From positions 1 through 64,000 of the forward strand of contig JAGAYI010000005.1 in NCBI GenBank assembly GCA_017940545.1: 64,000 bases of DNA, given 5' to 3'. Origin of the DNA: Prevotella sp. Its GTDB lineage: Bacteria; Bacteroidota; Bacteroidia; Bacteroidales; Bacteroidaceae. Both the position numbers and the translations under genes were made by a program. How positions within the stretch are numbered: the stretch's first letter is position 1; each line of letters begins with the position of its first letter. Shown here one piece after another: positions 44,031 through 52,148 of the stretch. The notes under the pieces were generated by a model. The model did not search any database, was not told the DNA's origin, and was given only the letters and a program-made list of their open reading frames with translations.

Positions 44031-45932
44031 TTATATGAATTTCTCGTCAATACGCGCTATGATAGCATCGCTTGCCTGACGCAGGTTCTTCAAATCGCGA
44101 TAAAGGCGGAAGCGGAACCTGAGCATGCGAATGTAGAAGAAGAGACCCAACGGCAGAATCAGTCCTGTTACGACATTCAGCCATTTCTGCACAAAGGGGC
44201 GGGTGTGGGCATGGGTAGCCATGACGGGAATGTTGTTCAGTTCGTTCAGCACAATCTTGTCCTTGCTGTAGCTGAGGTCTTCAATGACCGTGTCGAGCAT
44301 GGTGTTTATCTCTTCTATCTCGTGGTCGTCGCCGGGCCTGAAGAATACTTTGATGGGGTTAGGCCAGCGTAAGAGCTTGTGCTCGTGGGAATAGCTATCG
44401 ACCTTCTGGTTGATTTCTGCCAGCATTTGGCGGTCGTCAGCATATTTCGGGTCTTCAATGATGACCTCCTTCCGAACGATGTTCCTCTTGGTTCTGATGC
44501 CCAGCATGCGCTTTGCCAGGTCTGCATAAAGGTCGAAGTTGAAAACCACAGAGTCGTTGTTGGCCTTATAGGTAAAGAATATGGCGATGGGGGTCAGTAC
44601 GAAGGTTCCTAACCACCGGCCGAAGTTGACTGTCCATTCGTCTTCGCGGGCCATTCTGAAACCAGTGTTGTCAAAGATGTAGAAGACGATGAAGACGATG
44701 ACGGAGATGATGACGGGAACGCCAAGGCCGCCCTTGCGGATGATAGCTCCTAACGGTGCACCGATGAAGAAGAAGATGATGCACGACAATGCCAGGGTGA
44801 TTTTTCCAAGAGCTTCCAGCGAATGCAGACGTTCGTTGCGGTTCAGCATTCGTGAATACTCGCTCTTCATCTCTAAGTCCATCTGGACATTACGTGCCAT
44901 GTCGGTGGCACTCTTCAGGATAACTTGCTTCTTTTCGGTGCTGAGTTTGTTGTAGATGGAGTCGAAATCGATGGTTTCCTTGGCAGCCTCCTTCACAGCT
45001 TTGACGGAGTCTTTCTTCTCTATCTGAGCTTTACGGTAATATGTGTATCGGGCATCTGCAAAGAAAGCGTGTCCCACGGAGTCGTTATATTCGCGGATGG
45101 AGTCCAGGTCGTGGTAGATGCGGCGGATGCTCTTAGCTTTTGCGTTGGCAGCAATGCCGCTGACGTCGGCCAGGTTGAAGTCGCCGTCAAAATCCAGCAC
45201 GATAATCTTGGTGCCGAACGTCTCCCGACGGTAGGGAATGTTGGCGCTGCCAGCGATGTCCTGCGATTTCATGTTCTCAAACCATTCGCCATTGTAGAGC
45301 GTCAGCAGCAGGTGTTTCTTTTCGGCGGTTGATTGCAGCTTGCCTGAGTCTGCCAGAATAATGGCATGGTCGTCGTAATTGCCGTTCTGGCGGTATATCA
45401 TGATGCCGTAGAGGATGCCCTTGTCCAGATCTTTCTTCTGTACATAGATATTACTGTTGGGAATACCGTCGTAGAAGATGCCTTCAGGAATCTCCAATTC
45501 CGGACTTTTCTGTTTCATTGACAACAGTAGCTGTCCGAAAGACTTATTGGCTTCGGGACCGATGACATCCTGAAAATAAAAAGAAATGCCCGTAATAAGG
45601 AGTGTAATGACGATGAGTGAGCGCATGGTCTGCATGAGAGAAATGCCAGCTGCCTTGATGGCTGTCAGCTCCGAGCTCTCTCCCAGGTTGCCAAAGGCTA
45701 TAAGAGAGGATAGAAGAATAGCCAGTGGAAGGGCTTGTGGCAGCAGCATGAGTCCCATATACCAGAAAAATTGTGCCAGTACGCCGATGGACAGACCCTT
45801 ACCGATGAGGTCATCGACGTAGCGCCACAAGAACTGCATCATCAGCACAAACTGGCAGATGAAGAACGTTCCAGCAAACAATAGCAGAAATTGTTTGGCT
45901 ATAAATATGTCTAATTTCTTTATGCGAAACAT
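44031..45932 (-). CDS. LptF/LptG (YjgP/YjgQ) family permease
   Basis: 633 residues, longer than the usual ~360-480. The N-terminal membrane helices (QFLLLFAGTFFICQFVLMMQ, GLMLLPQALPLAILLSSLIA) and a periplasmic beta-jellyroll region (about 130-270) are followed by helices near 385-490 (ALSCIIFFFIGAPLGAIIRK, GGLGVPVIISVIVFIVFYIF). These match LPS-export permeases that, with LptB, extract LPS from the inner membrane. About 140 extra residues, partly helical and charged, follow before a last membrane segment (VVTGLILPLGLFFYIRMLRF). Whether it is LptF or LptG cannot be told. A promoter box lies 11 bases upstream. Confidence 0.85.
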   Translation of the reverse strand: MFRIKKLDIFIAKQFLLLFAGTFFICQFVLMMQFLWRYVDDLIGKGLSIGVLAQFFWYMGLMLLPQALPLAILLSSLIAFGNLGESSELTAIKAAGISLMQTMRSLIVITLLITGISFYFQDVIGPEANKSFGQLLLSMKQKSPELEIPEGIFYDGIPNSNIYVQKKDLDKGILYGIMIYRQNGNYDDHAIILADSGKLQSTAEKKHLLLTLYNGEWFENMKSQDIAGSANIPYRRETFGTKIIVLDFDGDFNLADVSGIAANAKAKSIRRIYHDLDSIREYNDSVGHAFFADARYTYYRKAQIEKKDSVKAVKEAAKETIDFDSIYNKLSTEKKQVILKSATDMARNVQMDLEMKSEYSRMLNRNERLHSLEALGKITLALSCIIFFFIGAPLGAIIRKGGLGVPVIISVIVFIVFYIFDNTGFRMAREDEWTVNFGRWLGTFVLTPIAIFFTYKANNDSVVFNFDLYADLAKRMLGIRTKRNIVRKEVIIEDPKYADDRQMLAEINQKVDSYSHEHKLLRWPNPIKVFFRPGDDHEIEEINTMLDTVIEDLSYSKDKIVLNELNNIPVMATHAHTRPFVQKWLNVVTGLILPLGLFFYIRMLRFRFRLYRDLKNLRQASDAIIARIDEKFI

Positions 45933-45943
45933 ATTTCAGCCTG

Positions 45944-45951
45944 CAAAGGTA
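45944..45951 (-). promoter_or_regulatory. -7 box TACCTTTG for the permease-ribBA unit
   Basis: Minus-strand TACCTTTG with 11 bases between its end and the ATG at 45932, giving a very short leader. Confidence 0.65.
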
Positions 45952-45968
45952 CGAAAAAAGGTAAAAAT

Positions 45969-46030
45969 GTGAAAAGGTAAAAAGGTAAAAAAGGTTAAGT
46001 AGCGGTATTTTTACTTTTTTGCCTTTTCAC
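45969..46030. repeat. Simple AGGTAAAA repeats forming a 23-bp inverted repeat
   Basis: GTGAAAAGGTAAAAAGGTAA (and three more A) starting at 45969 is matched, with two mismatches, by the complement ending at 46030. The arms are built of AAAAAGGT words. It lies just after the START-like gene and may act as its terminator. Confidence 0.55.
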
Positions 46031-46041
46031 TTCTTTGCCAT

Positions 46042-46437
46042 TCAAAGGCCGCTGACGCGGTGCAGCCGATCCAGATTGTCGTCCCAGATGCCTCGAAGGT
46101 CTTCTATGTCAGCGTCGTCTGCATAGTCGGTTATCAGCATGTTCAGATTACCAGTCAGTTCACTTTGCTCCAGTCGGATTTCCCAAAAGGCCTGAGGGTC
46201 TGCCTCCTGGTAATCCCATTTCATGCGTATATAGTTGAACTTGTTGCATTCCAGAATTTGTGAGGTTTTGGTGTCACGGTCTGTCCAAGGATGTCCCCAC
46301 GTGAAAGTCATTGTTTTCCCATCAGCTACTACAATATCGGCCAGCCATTTCTGCAGTCCCTCGGCCGTACTGATCATTCCCCATACAATATTGGGTGACT
46401 TGGTGTTCAATGGATATTCTACGGTAAGTTTCTTCAT
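46042..46437 (-). CDS. START-like (SRPBCC) domain protein
   Basis: 131 residues, cytosolic. The sequence KLTVEYPLNTKSPNIVWGMI, LQKWLADIVVADGKTMTFTW, WDYQEADPQAFWEIRLEQSE and DYADDADIEDLRGIWDDNLD matches the small Bacteroidales START-like domain family related to Aha1/SRPBCC proteins. These have a deep hydrophobic pocket, but their ligand is unknown. It has its own promoter and stands alone. Confidence 0.85.
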   Translation of the reverse strand: MKKLTVEYPLNTKSPNIVWGMISTAEGLQKWLADIVVADGKTMTFTWGHPWTDRDTKTSQILECNKFNYIRMKWDYQEADPQAFWEIRLEQSELTGNLNMLITDYADDADIEDLRGIWDDNLDRLHRVSGL

Positions 46438-46462
46438 AGTCCGTTAGGTTTTAGTTTGTTGG

Positions 46463-46470
46463 CAAAGTTA
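46463..46470 (-). promoter_or_regulatory. -7 box TAACTTTG for the START-like gene
   Basis: Minus-strand TAACTTTG 25 bases before the ATG at 46437. Confidence 0.65.
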
Positions 46471-46581
46471 CAAAAAATAGTTTAGAATGAAAAGTGAAGA
46501 ATAAAGAATTTGTATTCACTATAGGATTTTTAACTTTTTGATTTTTTAATCTATTATTTTTTTTAAATTTCTTGCATAAAA

Positions 46582-46613
46582 TTTGGCGAAGTCAAAACTT
46601 TGTATTACCTTTG
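46582..46613 (+). promoter_or_regulatory. Promoter TTTG-N20-TACCTTTG for tRNA-Met
   Basis: TTTG (46582-46585) and TACCTTTG (46606-46613) are 20 bases apart. The tRNA starts 31 bases downstream. This is one of the best two-part promoters in the window. Confidence 0.8.
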
Positions 46614-46644
46614 CAGCCGATTTCGAGATTCCCTTGAAATTGAT

Positions 46645-46718
46645 GGCGGGGTAGCTCAGCTGGTTAGAGCGTCGGATTCATAATCCGGAGGTCGAGGGTT
46701 CGGGTCCCCCTCCCGCTA
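46645..46718 (+). tRNA. tRNA-Met (anticodon CAT), elongator-like
   Basis: The acceptor GGCGGGG (46645-46651) pairs with TCCCGCT (46711-46717), with a G-T pair at each end. The D-stem is GCTC/GAGC. The anticodon stem TCGGA/TCCGG encloses the loop TTCATAA with anticodon CAT. The T-arm is GAGGG-TTCGGGT-CCCCC, with one A-C mismatch. The anticodon stem lacks the three G-C pairs of initiator tRNA, so it is elongator-like; a lysidine-modified tRNA-Ile is a less likely alternative. Full CCA is not encoded: the discriminator A is followed by CAG. Confidence 0.9.
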
Positions 46719-46801
46719 CAGAAAGCGTCTTGCAACGGTGTTTGTGAGACGTTTTTTTTGTTTATTATCCACTTTGCAACCAAGTTGCAAAACAGTTGCC
46801 G

Positions 46802-46809
46802 TACCTTTG
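46802..46809 (+). promoter_or_regulatory. -7 box TACCTTTG for the metal ATPase
   Basis: TACCTTTG with 20 bases before the ATG at 46830. It lies inside the longer frame that starts at 46758, so that start is rejected. AAAAGGAAAAA precedes the ATG. Confidence 0.75.
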
Positions 46810-46829
46810 CAGCAGAAAAAGGAAAAATT

Positions 46830-48881
46830 ATGGAACATTGTTGCGAACACCATTACGATCATCATCATCATCATGAATTCCATCGCCATGAGTGCTGTGG
46901 CCATGAACATGAAACGGAGCATCACCACCACCATCATGAGCATCGGGAACTGAAACAACAACTGATACTGATTATAGTAACGGTTGTCATGCTGATAGTT
47001 GCTGTAGTAATAGAAGAATCATTCTCATTGTCTGTCTGGCAATTGCTATTGATTTACCTCATTCCTTATTTGCTAATAGGCTTAGGTACGCTGAAGGAAG
47101 CTGTCGAAGGCGTACTGAATGGTGACGCGTTCAACGAGCATTTCCTCATGTCGGTAGCTACAGTCGGAGCTTTGCTCATTGGCTTCCTTCCTGAGGCGGA
47201 TACGCAGTTCCCAGAGGCGGTCTTCGTCATGCTGTTCTTTCAAGTGGGTGAACTCTTTGAAAGCTATGCAGAAGGAAAGAGCCGTGAGAGTATTGCCCAT
47301 TTGATGGATATCAGGCCCGACGTGGCTCATGTTTTTGAGAGCCCGAAACATGAGGGGCGGGGACTGTCGGATGTATCTCCTGAGCAAGTGCCTGTAGGCA
47401 GCATCATTCTGATTCGTCCGGGTGAGAAGGTGCCGTTGGATGGCATCGTGACGGAAGGCATGTCGGCCTTAAACACCGTCGCCCTGACAGGCGAGTCGCT
47501 TCCTCGTGAAGTGACTGCAGGTGACGAGGTGGTGTCTGGTTGTGTCAATCTTTCCGGCGTGCTGCGGGTCCGCACCACCAAGAGCTACAGTGAGAGTACA
47601 GTATCAAAGATCATCAACCTCGTGGAGCATGCCAGCGAACATAAGTCAAAGAGCGAGGCATTCATAACGAAGTTTGCCCGTGTATATACACCTATTGTCG
47701 TCTTTGCTGCCATCGCCCTTGCCGTTGTGCCTCCCCTTGTGTTAGCAGTGGTCAATGGTCAATGGTCAATGGCTAATAGTCAATGGTCTGTCTGGCTTTA
47801 CCGTGCGCTGATGTTCCTCGTGGTTTCGTGTCCCTGTGCACTGGTCATCAGTGTGCCCCTGACATTCTTCGGTGGTATAGGCGGAGCTTCACGCAAGGGT
47901 ATTCTCATCAAGGGAGCCAACTATATGGATGTGCTGTCGAAGTTGGATACGGTTGTATTTGACAAGACCGGGACGCTAACCCGTGGGCAGTTTGCTGTAG
48001 AGGCGATTCATCCAGATGCCTGCGACAAGCGACAACTCCTGCATTTGGCGGCCCATGTAGAGCACTTCTCTACCCATCCCATTGGCGCTGCCTTACGTGA
48101 TGCTTTTCCAGATGAGGCAACTGACGGCTGTCGGGTATCAGACGTAGAGGAAATTGCCGGTCAGGGCATCACTGCCCGTGTGGGTGGCCGTGTCGTCAGC
48201 GTGGGAAACACTAAACTGATGGATGCTGTGGGAGCTCAGTGGCATGACTGTTCACAATGTGACAGCCATCAAGCTTCGGTCGTGGGTACCGTTATTCACG
48301 TGGCTATAGATGGCCAATATGCTGGCCACATCCTAATTAGTGACCAGCTTAAGAGTGACAGTATGGAGACCATTCAGCAGCTGAAAGCTCTGGGCGTCAG
48401 AAAAAATGTCATGCTGACAGGCGACCGCAAAGAGGTGGCCAGTCACGTGGCCCGGCAGCTTGGCTTGGATGAGTACCATGCGGGACTGTTACCTGCTGAC
48501 AAGGTGAGGTACTTTGAGTCGGAGAGATATCGCGAAGGTAGTGGCTATATTGCCTTTGTCGGAGACGGCATCAACGATGCCCCCGTGCTGGCCCGTGCTG
48601 ATGTAGGCATAGCCATGGGCGGACTGGGAAGCGATGCTGCCATTGAGGCTGCTGACGTGGTGCTTATGACTGACGAACCCCTGAAAATAGCACAGGCTGT
48701 ACGAATTGCCCGTCGTACACTAACTATTGCCCGGCAGAATGTATGGTTTGCTATTGGCATTAAGGTGGGTGTGTTAGTGCTTGCAACATTCGGACTGGCT
48801 ACCATGTGGATGGCAGTCTTTGCCGACGTGGGTGTTACGGTGCTTGCTGTCTTCAACGCTATGAGGACGTTGAGAACCTGA
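46830..48881 (+). CDS. P1B-type heavy-metal ATPase with His-rich N-terminus
   Basis: 683 residues from the ATG at 46830, chosen because of the promoter box just upstream. Of the first 40 residues 19 are His and four are Cys, replacing the usual HMA domain. Six to eight membrane helices follow. The transport motif is SCPCALVIS (CPC, as in ZntA/CadA-type Zn/Cd/Pb exporters); the phosphorylation site is DKTGTLTRGQ, the P1B HP motif is THPIGAAL, and the hinge is GDGINDAP. It probably exports zinc or similar divalent metals. A heptamer repeat (47750-47784) encodes an extra NGQWSMANSQWS loop just before the CPC helix. Confidence 0.9.
   Translation: MEHCCEHHYDHHHHHEFHRHECCGHEHETEHHHHHHEHRELKQQLILIIVTVVMLIVAVVIEESFSLSVWQLLLIYLIPYLLIGLGTLKEAVEGVLNGDAFNEHFLMSVATVGALLIGFLPEADTQFPEAVFVMLFFQVGELFESYAEGKSRESIAHLMDIRPDVAHVFESPKHEGRGLSDVSPEQVPVGSIILIRPGEKVPLDGIVTEGMSALNTVALTGESLPREVTAGDEVVSGCVNLSGVLRVRTTKSYSESTVSKIINLVEHASEHKSKSEAFITKFARVYTPIVVFAAIALAVVPPLVLAVVNGQWSMANSQWSVWLYRALMFLVVSCPCALVISVPLTFFGGIGGASRKGILIKGANYMDVLSKLDTVVFDKTGTLTRGQFAVEAIHPDACDKRQLLHLAAHVEHFSTHPIGAALRDAFPDEATDGCRVSDVEEIAGQGITARVGGRVVSVGNTKLMDAVGAQWHDCSQCDSHQASVVGTVIHVAIDGQYAGHILISDQLKSDSMETIQQLKALGVRKNVMLTGDRKEVASHVARQLGLDEYHAGLLPADKVRYFESERYREGSGYIAFVGDGINDAPVLARADVGIAMGGLGSDAAIEAADVVLMTDEPLKIAQAVRIARRTLTIARQNVWFAIGIKVGVLVLATFGLATMWMAVFADVGVTVLAVFNAMRTLRT
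47750..47784 (+). repeat. Five heptamer repeats GGTCAAT inside the ATPase gene
   Basis: GGTCAAT occurs three times exactly (47750-47770), followed by GGCTAAT and AGTCAAT. The unit is not a multiple of three, so loss or gain of one copy would shift the ATPase frame upstream of the CPC motif and the catalytic domain. Confidence 0.9.
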
Positions 48882-48921
48882 TGAATCTTCTTGCAACAAA
48901 AGGACATTTATATGCTGTTTC

Positions 48922-48950
48922 AGGGAGGGAAGGTGGTGTTTTCCCTCCCT
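48922..48950 (+). terminator. Terminator of the ATPase gene
   Basis: AGGGAGGGAA (48922-48931) pairs perfectly with TTCCCTCCCT (48941-48950) around a 9-base loop. TGATTTATATTATAAA follows. Confidence 0.75.
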
Positions 48951-49022
48951 TGATTTATATTATAAAATAGGTGTAAAAGAATTTTTTTAGTCAAACATGA
49001 CGGATAATCCGCGCTTTTTTAC

Positions 49023-49030
49023 TAACTTTG
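49023..49030 (+). promoter_or_regulatory. -7 box TAACTTTG for purH-mreBCD
   Basis: Perfect TAnnTTTG box 39 bases before the ATG at 49070. It probably serves the whole purH-mreB-mreC-mreD-mrdA-rodA string. Confidence 0.7.
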
Positions 49031-49069
49031 CACTCTGATTTCGAAATATTATAACGTTATAACTTTTTT

Positions 49070-49663
49070 ATGGCTGAAACTAAGAAGATTAAGACAGCTC
49101 TCGTGTCGGTTTTTCACAAGGACGGACTGGACGAGTTGCTCAAGAAACTGAATGAAGAAGGTGTGAAGTTCCTTTCGACGGGTGGTACTCAGCAATTCAT
49201 TGAATCGCTGGGCTACGAGTGTCAGAAAGTGGAAGATGTGACCACTTATCCGTCTATTCTGGGCGGAAGGGTAAAGACGTTGCATCCAAAGGTGTTCGGA
49301 GGCATTTTGGGACGACGTGACAATGCAGGAGACCGTGAGCAGATGACTCACTATGACATACCGGAAATTGACCTTGTGGTGGTTGACCTGTATCCCTTTG
49401 AACAGACAGTAGCCAGCAGAGCCGCCGAGCAGGACATTATTGAAAAAATCGACATTGGCGGTATCTCGCTGATACGCGCTGCTGCCAAGAACTTTAACGA
49501 CGTGGTTATAGTTCCCTCAAAAGCAGAATACAACGTTTTGCTTGACATCATCAACAAACAAGGTGCAGAAACTACTAAAGAGCAACGCCGCATGTTTGCC
49601 ACACGCGCTTTTGGTGTCAGCTCACATTACGACACAGCAATCCATGCGTGGTTCGAGAAATAA
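49070..49663 (+). CDS. purH: IMP cyclohydrolase domain of PurH, stand-alone
   Basis: 197 residues, against ~507 for bifunctional PurH. The sequence ALVSVFHKDGLDELLKKLNE, LSTGGTQQFIESLGY, VTTYPSILGGRVKTLHPKVF and EKIDIGGISLIRAAAKNFND is the complete IMP cyclohydrolase (MGS-like) domain, which closes FAICAR to IMP. The frame ends with a TAA after SSHYDTAIHAWFEK, exactly at the interdomain boundary, and mreB starts 33 bases later, so the AICAR transformylase domain is missing. The visible domain has no damage. The transformylase must come from elsewhere, perhaps a separate formyltransferase gene. Confidence 0.93.
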   Translation: MAETKKIKTALVSVFHKDGLDELLKKLNEEGVKFLSTGGTQQFIESLGYECQKVEDVTTYPSILGGRVKTLHPKVFGGILGRRDNAGDREQMTHYDIPEIDLVVVDLYPFEQTVASRAAEQDIIEKIDIGGISLIRAAAKNFNDVVIVPSKAEYNVLLDIINKQGAETTKEQRRMFATRAFGVSSHYDTAIHAWFEK

Positions 49664-49696
49664 AGTAATTTGTTAATTGTCAAATAATAAGTAAGA

Positions 49697-50719
49697 ATGG
49701 GATTTTTTAGTTTTGTCCAGGAGATAGCCATGGACTTGGGTACGGCTAACACCATCATTATCAGTGATGATAAGATTGTGGTTGATGAACCCTCAGTAGT
49801 TGCCCTTGACCGCCGCACCGACAAGATGATTGCCGTGGGCGAGAAGGCAAAGATGATGTATGAAAAGACGCACGACAATATTCGTACTATCCGACCGTTG
49901 CGCGACGGTGTGATTGCAGACTTCTCTGCTTGTGAGCAGATGATGCGCGGACTGATAAAAATGGTACACACGGGGCATAGGCTTTTCTCACCTTCATTGC
50001 GTATGGTGATTGGTGTCCCCTCCGGATCGACTGAGGTTGAGTTGCGTGCCGTGCGAGACTCAGCAGAACACGCTGACGGAAGGGATGTATATTTGATATT
50101 TGAACCTATGGCAGCTGCCGTGGGTATCGGCATTGACGTTGAGGCTCCCGAAGGAAACATGATAGTCGATATCGGTGGTGGTACGACAGAGATAGCCGTC
50201 ATCTCACTGGGTGGCATCGTGTCGAATAACTCTATCAAGGTGGCCGGTGACGACCTGACAACGGATATTCAGGAGTACATGAGCCGCCAGCATAATGTGA
50301 AAGTCAGTGAGCGCATGGCGGAACGCATCAAGATTGCCGTAGGCTCAGCACTGACAGATTTGGGCGATGAGGCTCCCGAAGATTACATCGTGCATGGTCC
50401 GAACCGTATTACTGCCCTGCCGATGGAAGTCCCTGTCTGCTATCAGGAAATAGCACATTGCTTAGACAAGACCGTTGCCCGCATTGAGACGGCTGTGCTT
50501 TCTGCCTTGGAAAACACACCGCCCGAGCTTTATGCTGACATTGTGAAGAACGGCATCTGGCTGACAGGTGGTGGCGCTCTGTTGCGTGGGTTGGACAAGC
50601 GTCTTACGGACAAGATAAACATTCAGTTCCACATTGCAGAGGACCCGCTGCACTGTGTTGCAAAGGGCGCGGGTATTGCTTTGAAGAATGCAGACCGCTT
50701 AACGTTCCTGATGCGTTAA
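49697..50719 (+). CDS. mreB: Rod-shape actin homologue MreB
   Basis: 340 residues. MreB is the cytosolic actin-like filament that directs lateral wall synthesis. DLGTANTIIISDDKIVVDEP is the phosphate-1 motif, VDIGGGTTEIAVISLGGIVS phosphate-2, and LTGGGALLRGLDKRLTDKIN the adenosine motif. The N-terminal FFSFVQEIAMDLGT may include the membrane-binding helix. It begins 33 bases after the purH-domain gene and is ten bases ahead of mreC. Confidence 0.97.
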   Translation: MGFFSFVQEIAMDLGTANTIIISDDKIVVDEPSVVALDRRTDKMIAVGEKAKMMYEKTHDNIRTIRPLRDGVIADFSACEQMMRGLIKMVHTGHRLFSPSLRMVIGVPSGSTEVELRAVRDSAEHADGRDVYLIFEPMAAAVGIGIDVEAPEGNMIVDIGGGTTEIAVISLGGIVSNNSIKVAGDDLTTDIQEYMSRQHNVKVSERMAERIKIAVGSALTDLGDEAPEDYIVHGPNRITALPMEVPVCYQEIAHCLDKTVARIETAVLSALENTPPELYADIVKNGIWLTGGGALLRGLDKRLTDKINIQFHIAEDPLHCVAKGAGIALKNADRLTFLMR

Positions 50720-50728
50720 GGATACTGG

Positions 50729-51595
50729 ATGAAGAACCTGCTGGAGTTTCTGACTAAGTATTACCACTGGTTTATCTTCGTCGTACTCGAAGTGGCCAGT
50801 GTGATATTGCTGTTCCAATACAACAGCTATCAGGGTAGCGTGTGGTTCTCGTCGGCCAATACGGTGGTAGGAAAACTCTACGAATGGCGTTCCGACGTGG
50901 AGTCTTTCTTCTCACTGACCACGAAAAATGAGGAGTTGACGCTTCGAAATTTCTATTTGGAACGTCAGGTACATGAATTGTCTGCGGCATATATTGAGCT
51001 CACCAAGGACACAACGGTACTGGAGCGCAACGGCTTGAAATTCCTGCAAAGGTACTCCCTGATACCTGCAAAGGTAGTTTCCAACTCGGTCAACAAACCT
51101 GATAATTTGCTTACGATTGACAAAGGGAGTAAGGATGGTGTGAAGGTGGATATGGGCGTGGCCTGCGGTAATGGTGTCGTGGGTATCGTCTATTTGGTAG
51201 GCGAGCACTATTCGGTGGTTATTCCTGCGCTGAACAGTACGTCGTCACGCATCAGTTGCGCCATTCGTGGACGTGACTATTTCGGCTACCTGCATTGGGC
51301 GGGTGGCGATGCGAGCCGTGCTTATGTAGAGGATATTCCCCGGCATGCCCAGTTCCGTCGAGGCGAATGGGTGGTGACGAGTGGTTACTCGTCTATTTTC
51401 CCTCCTGGTGTCATGGTTGGTCAGATTGAGAAGGTTTTCAACTCACCCGACGGTCTTTCGTACCGTTTACAGTTGAAACTGGCCACCGATTTTGGCAATC
51501 TGCGTGATGTTTTTGTGATAAACGATGAGAGTGTGGAAGAACAGTCTCGCTTATTGCGTGCTGCTCAGGACTCTTTGAAAGCCAAGCAAAATTGA
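50729..51595 (+). CDS. mreC: Rod-shape protein MreC
   Basis: 288 residues. A single N-terminal membrane helix (WFIFVVLEVASVILLFQYNS), then a helical/coiled region (about 60-100) and the MreC beta-barrel domain: NLLTIDKGSKDGVKVDMGVA, CGNGVVGIVYLVGEHYSVVI and the later GEWVVTSGYSSIFPPGVMVG. It scaffolds the elongasome in the periplasm by linking MreB, MreD and PBP2. It sits ten bases after mreB. Confidence 0.95.
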   Translation: MKNLLEFLTKYYHWFIFVVLEVASVILLFQYNSYQGSVWFSSANTVVGKLYEWRSDVESFFSLTTKNEELTLRNFYLERQVHELSAAYIELTKDTTVLERNGLKFLQRYSLIPAKVVSNSVNKPDNLLTIDKGSKDGVKVDMGVACGNGVVGIVYLVGEHYSVVIPALNSTSSRISCAIRGRDYFGYLHWAGGDASRAYVEDIPRHAQFRRGEWVVTSGYSSIFPPGVMVGQIEKVFNSPDGLSYRLQLKLATDFGNLRDVFVINDESVEEQSRLLRAAQDSLKAKQN

Positions 51596-51602
51596 TGAGC
51601 GT

Positions 51603-52121
51603 ATGATGTTAGATTCACTAAAACGGCTGATTCTCTTTGTTGTATTGTGTCTGGCTCAGATGTTTGTGCTGAACCGCATACACCTGTTTGGTTATGCGAC
51701 ACCGTTGCTGTATGTATATTTTGTCCTGCTTTTTCAACGGAACTATCCCAAGTGGGCTTTGTTATTATGGTGCTTTGCGTTAGGTTTAGTCAATGACACT
51801 ATTTCCAATACTCCTGGCGTGGCCTGTGCTTCACTGACATTACTCGGAGCAATACAGCCTTATTTCATGAAACTTTTTCTGCCTCGTGAGGCGGCAGAAA
51901 ATTTCTCGCCCTCCTTGCATACACTGGGGTACCTGAAGTATATTGCCTATGCTTTACCAATGATTCTCCTTTATTGTCTGCTGTTTTTTGCTTTAGAAGC
52001 ATTCAATTTCTTCAATTGGGAACAGTGGCTTATCTGTTCAGGTGCCAGTTCATTGCTGACGCTGCTGTTTATAGGAGTGTTTGAGAATTTCAAGATAGAG
52101 AAGGCGGGAACCGTTCAGTAA
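51603..52121 (+). CDS. mreD: Rod-shape protein MreD
   Basis: 172 residues with five or six hydrophobic helices (LILFVVLCLAQMFVLNRIHL, YVYFVLLFQRNYPKWALLLW, ALPMILLYCLLFFALEAFNF). MreD is the integral membrane member of the MreBCD complex. Sequence conservation in this family is low, so the call rests on the helix pattern, size and position between mreC (seven bases) and mrdA (27 bases). Confidence 0.9.
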   Translation: MMLDSLKRLILFVVLCLAQMFVLNRIHLFGYATPLLYVYFVLLFQRNYPKWALLLWCFALGLVNDTISNTPGVACASLTLLGAIQPYFMKLFLPREAAENFSPSLHTLGYLKYIAYALPMILLYCLLFFALEAFNFFNWEQWLICSGASSLLTLLFIGVFENFKIEKAGTVQ

Positions 52122-52148
52122 TCTGTAAATATAAAAGCATGCTGGAAA

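Noticed and set aside
46645-46718. Initiator tRNA-fMet
   Set aside because: The anticodon stem is TCGGA/TCCGG and lacks the three consecutive G-C pairs next to the loop.
46758-46829. 24-residue N-terminal extension of the metal ATPase
   Set aside because: It contains the TACCTTTG box, so transcription starts inside it.
46645-48881. tRNA-adjacent integrated element carrying the metal ATPase
   Set aside because: No integrase and no repeat of the tRNA 3' end is found downstream; the genes after the ATPase are core housekeeping genes.
49070-49663. Frameshifted full-length purH
   Set aside because: No transformylase-domain sequence is found in any frame before mreB, which begins 33 bases later.
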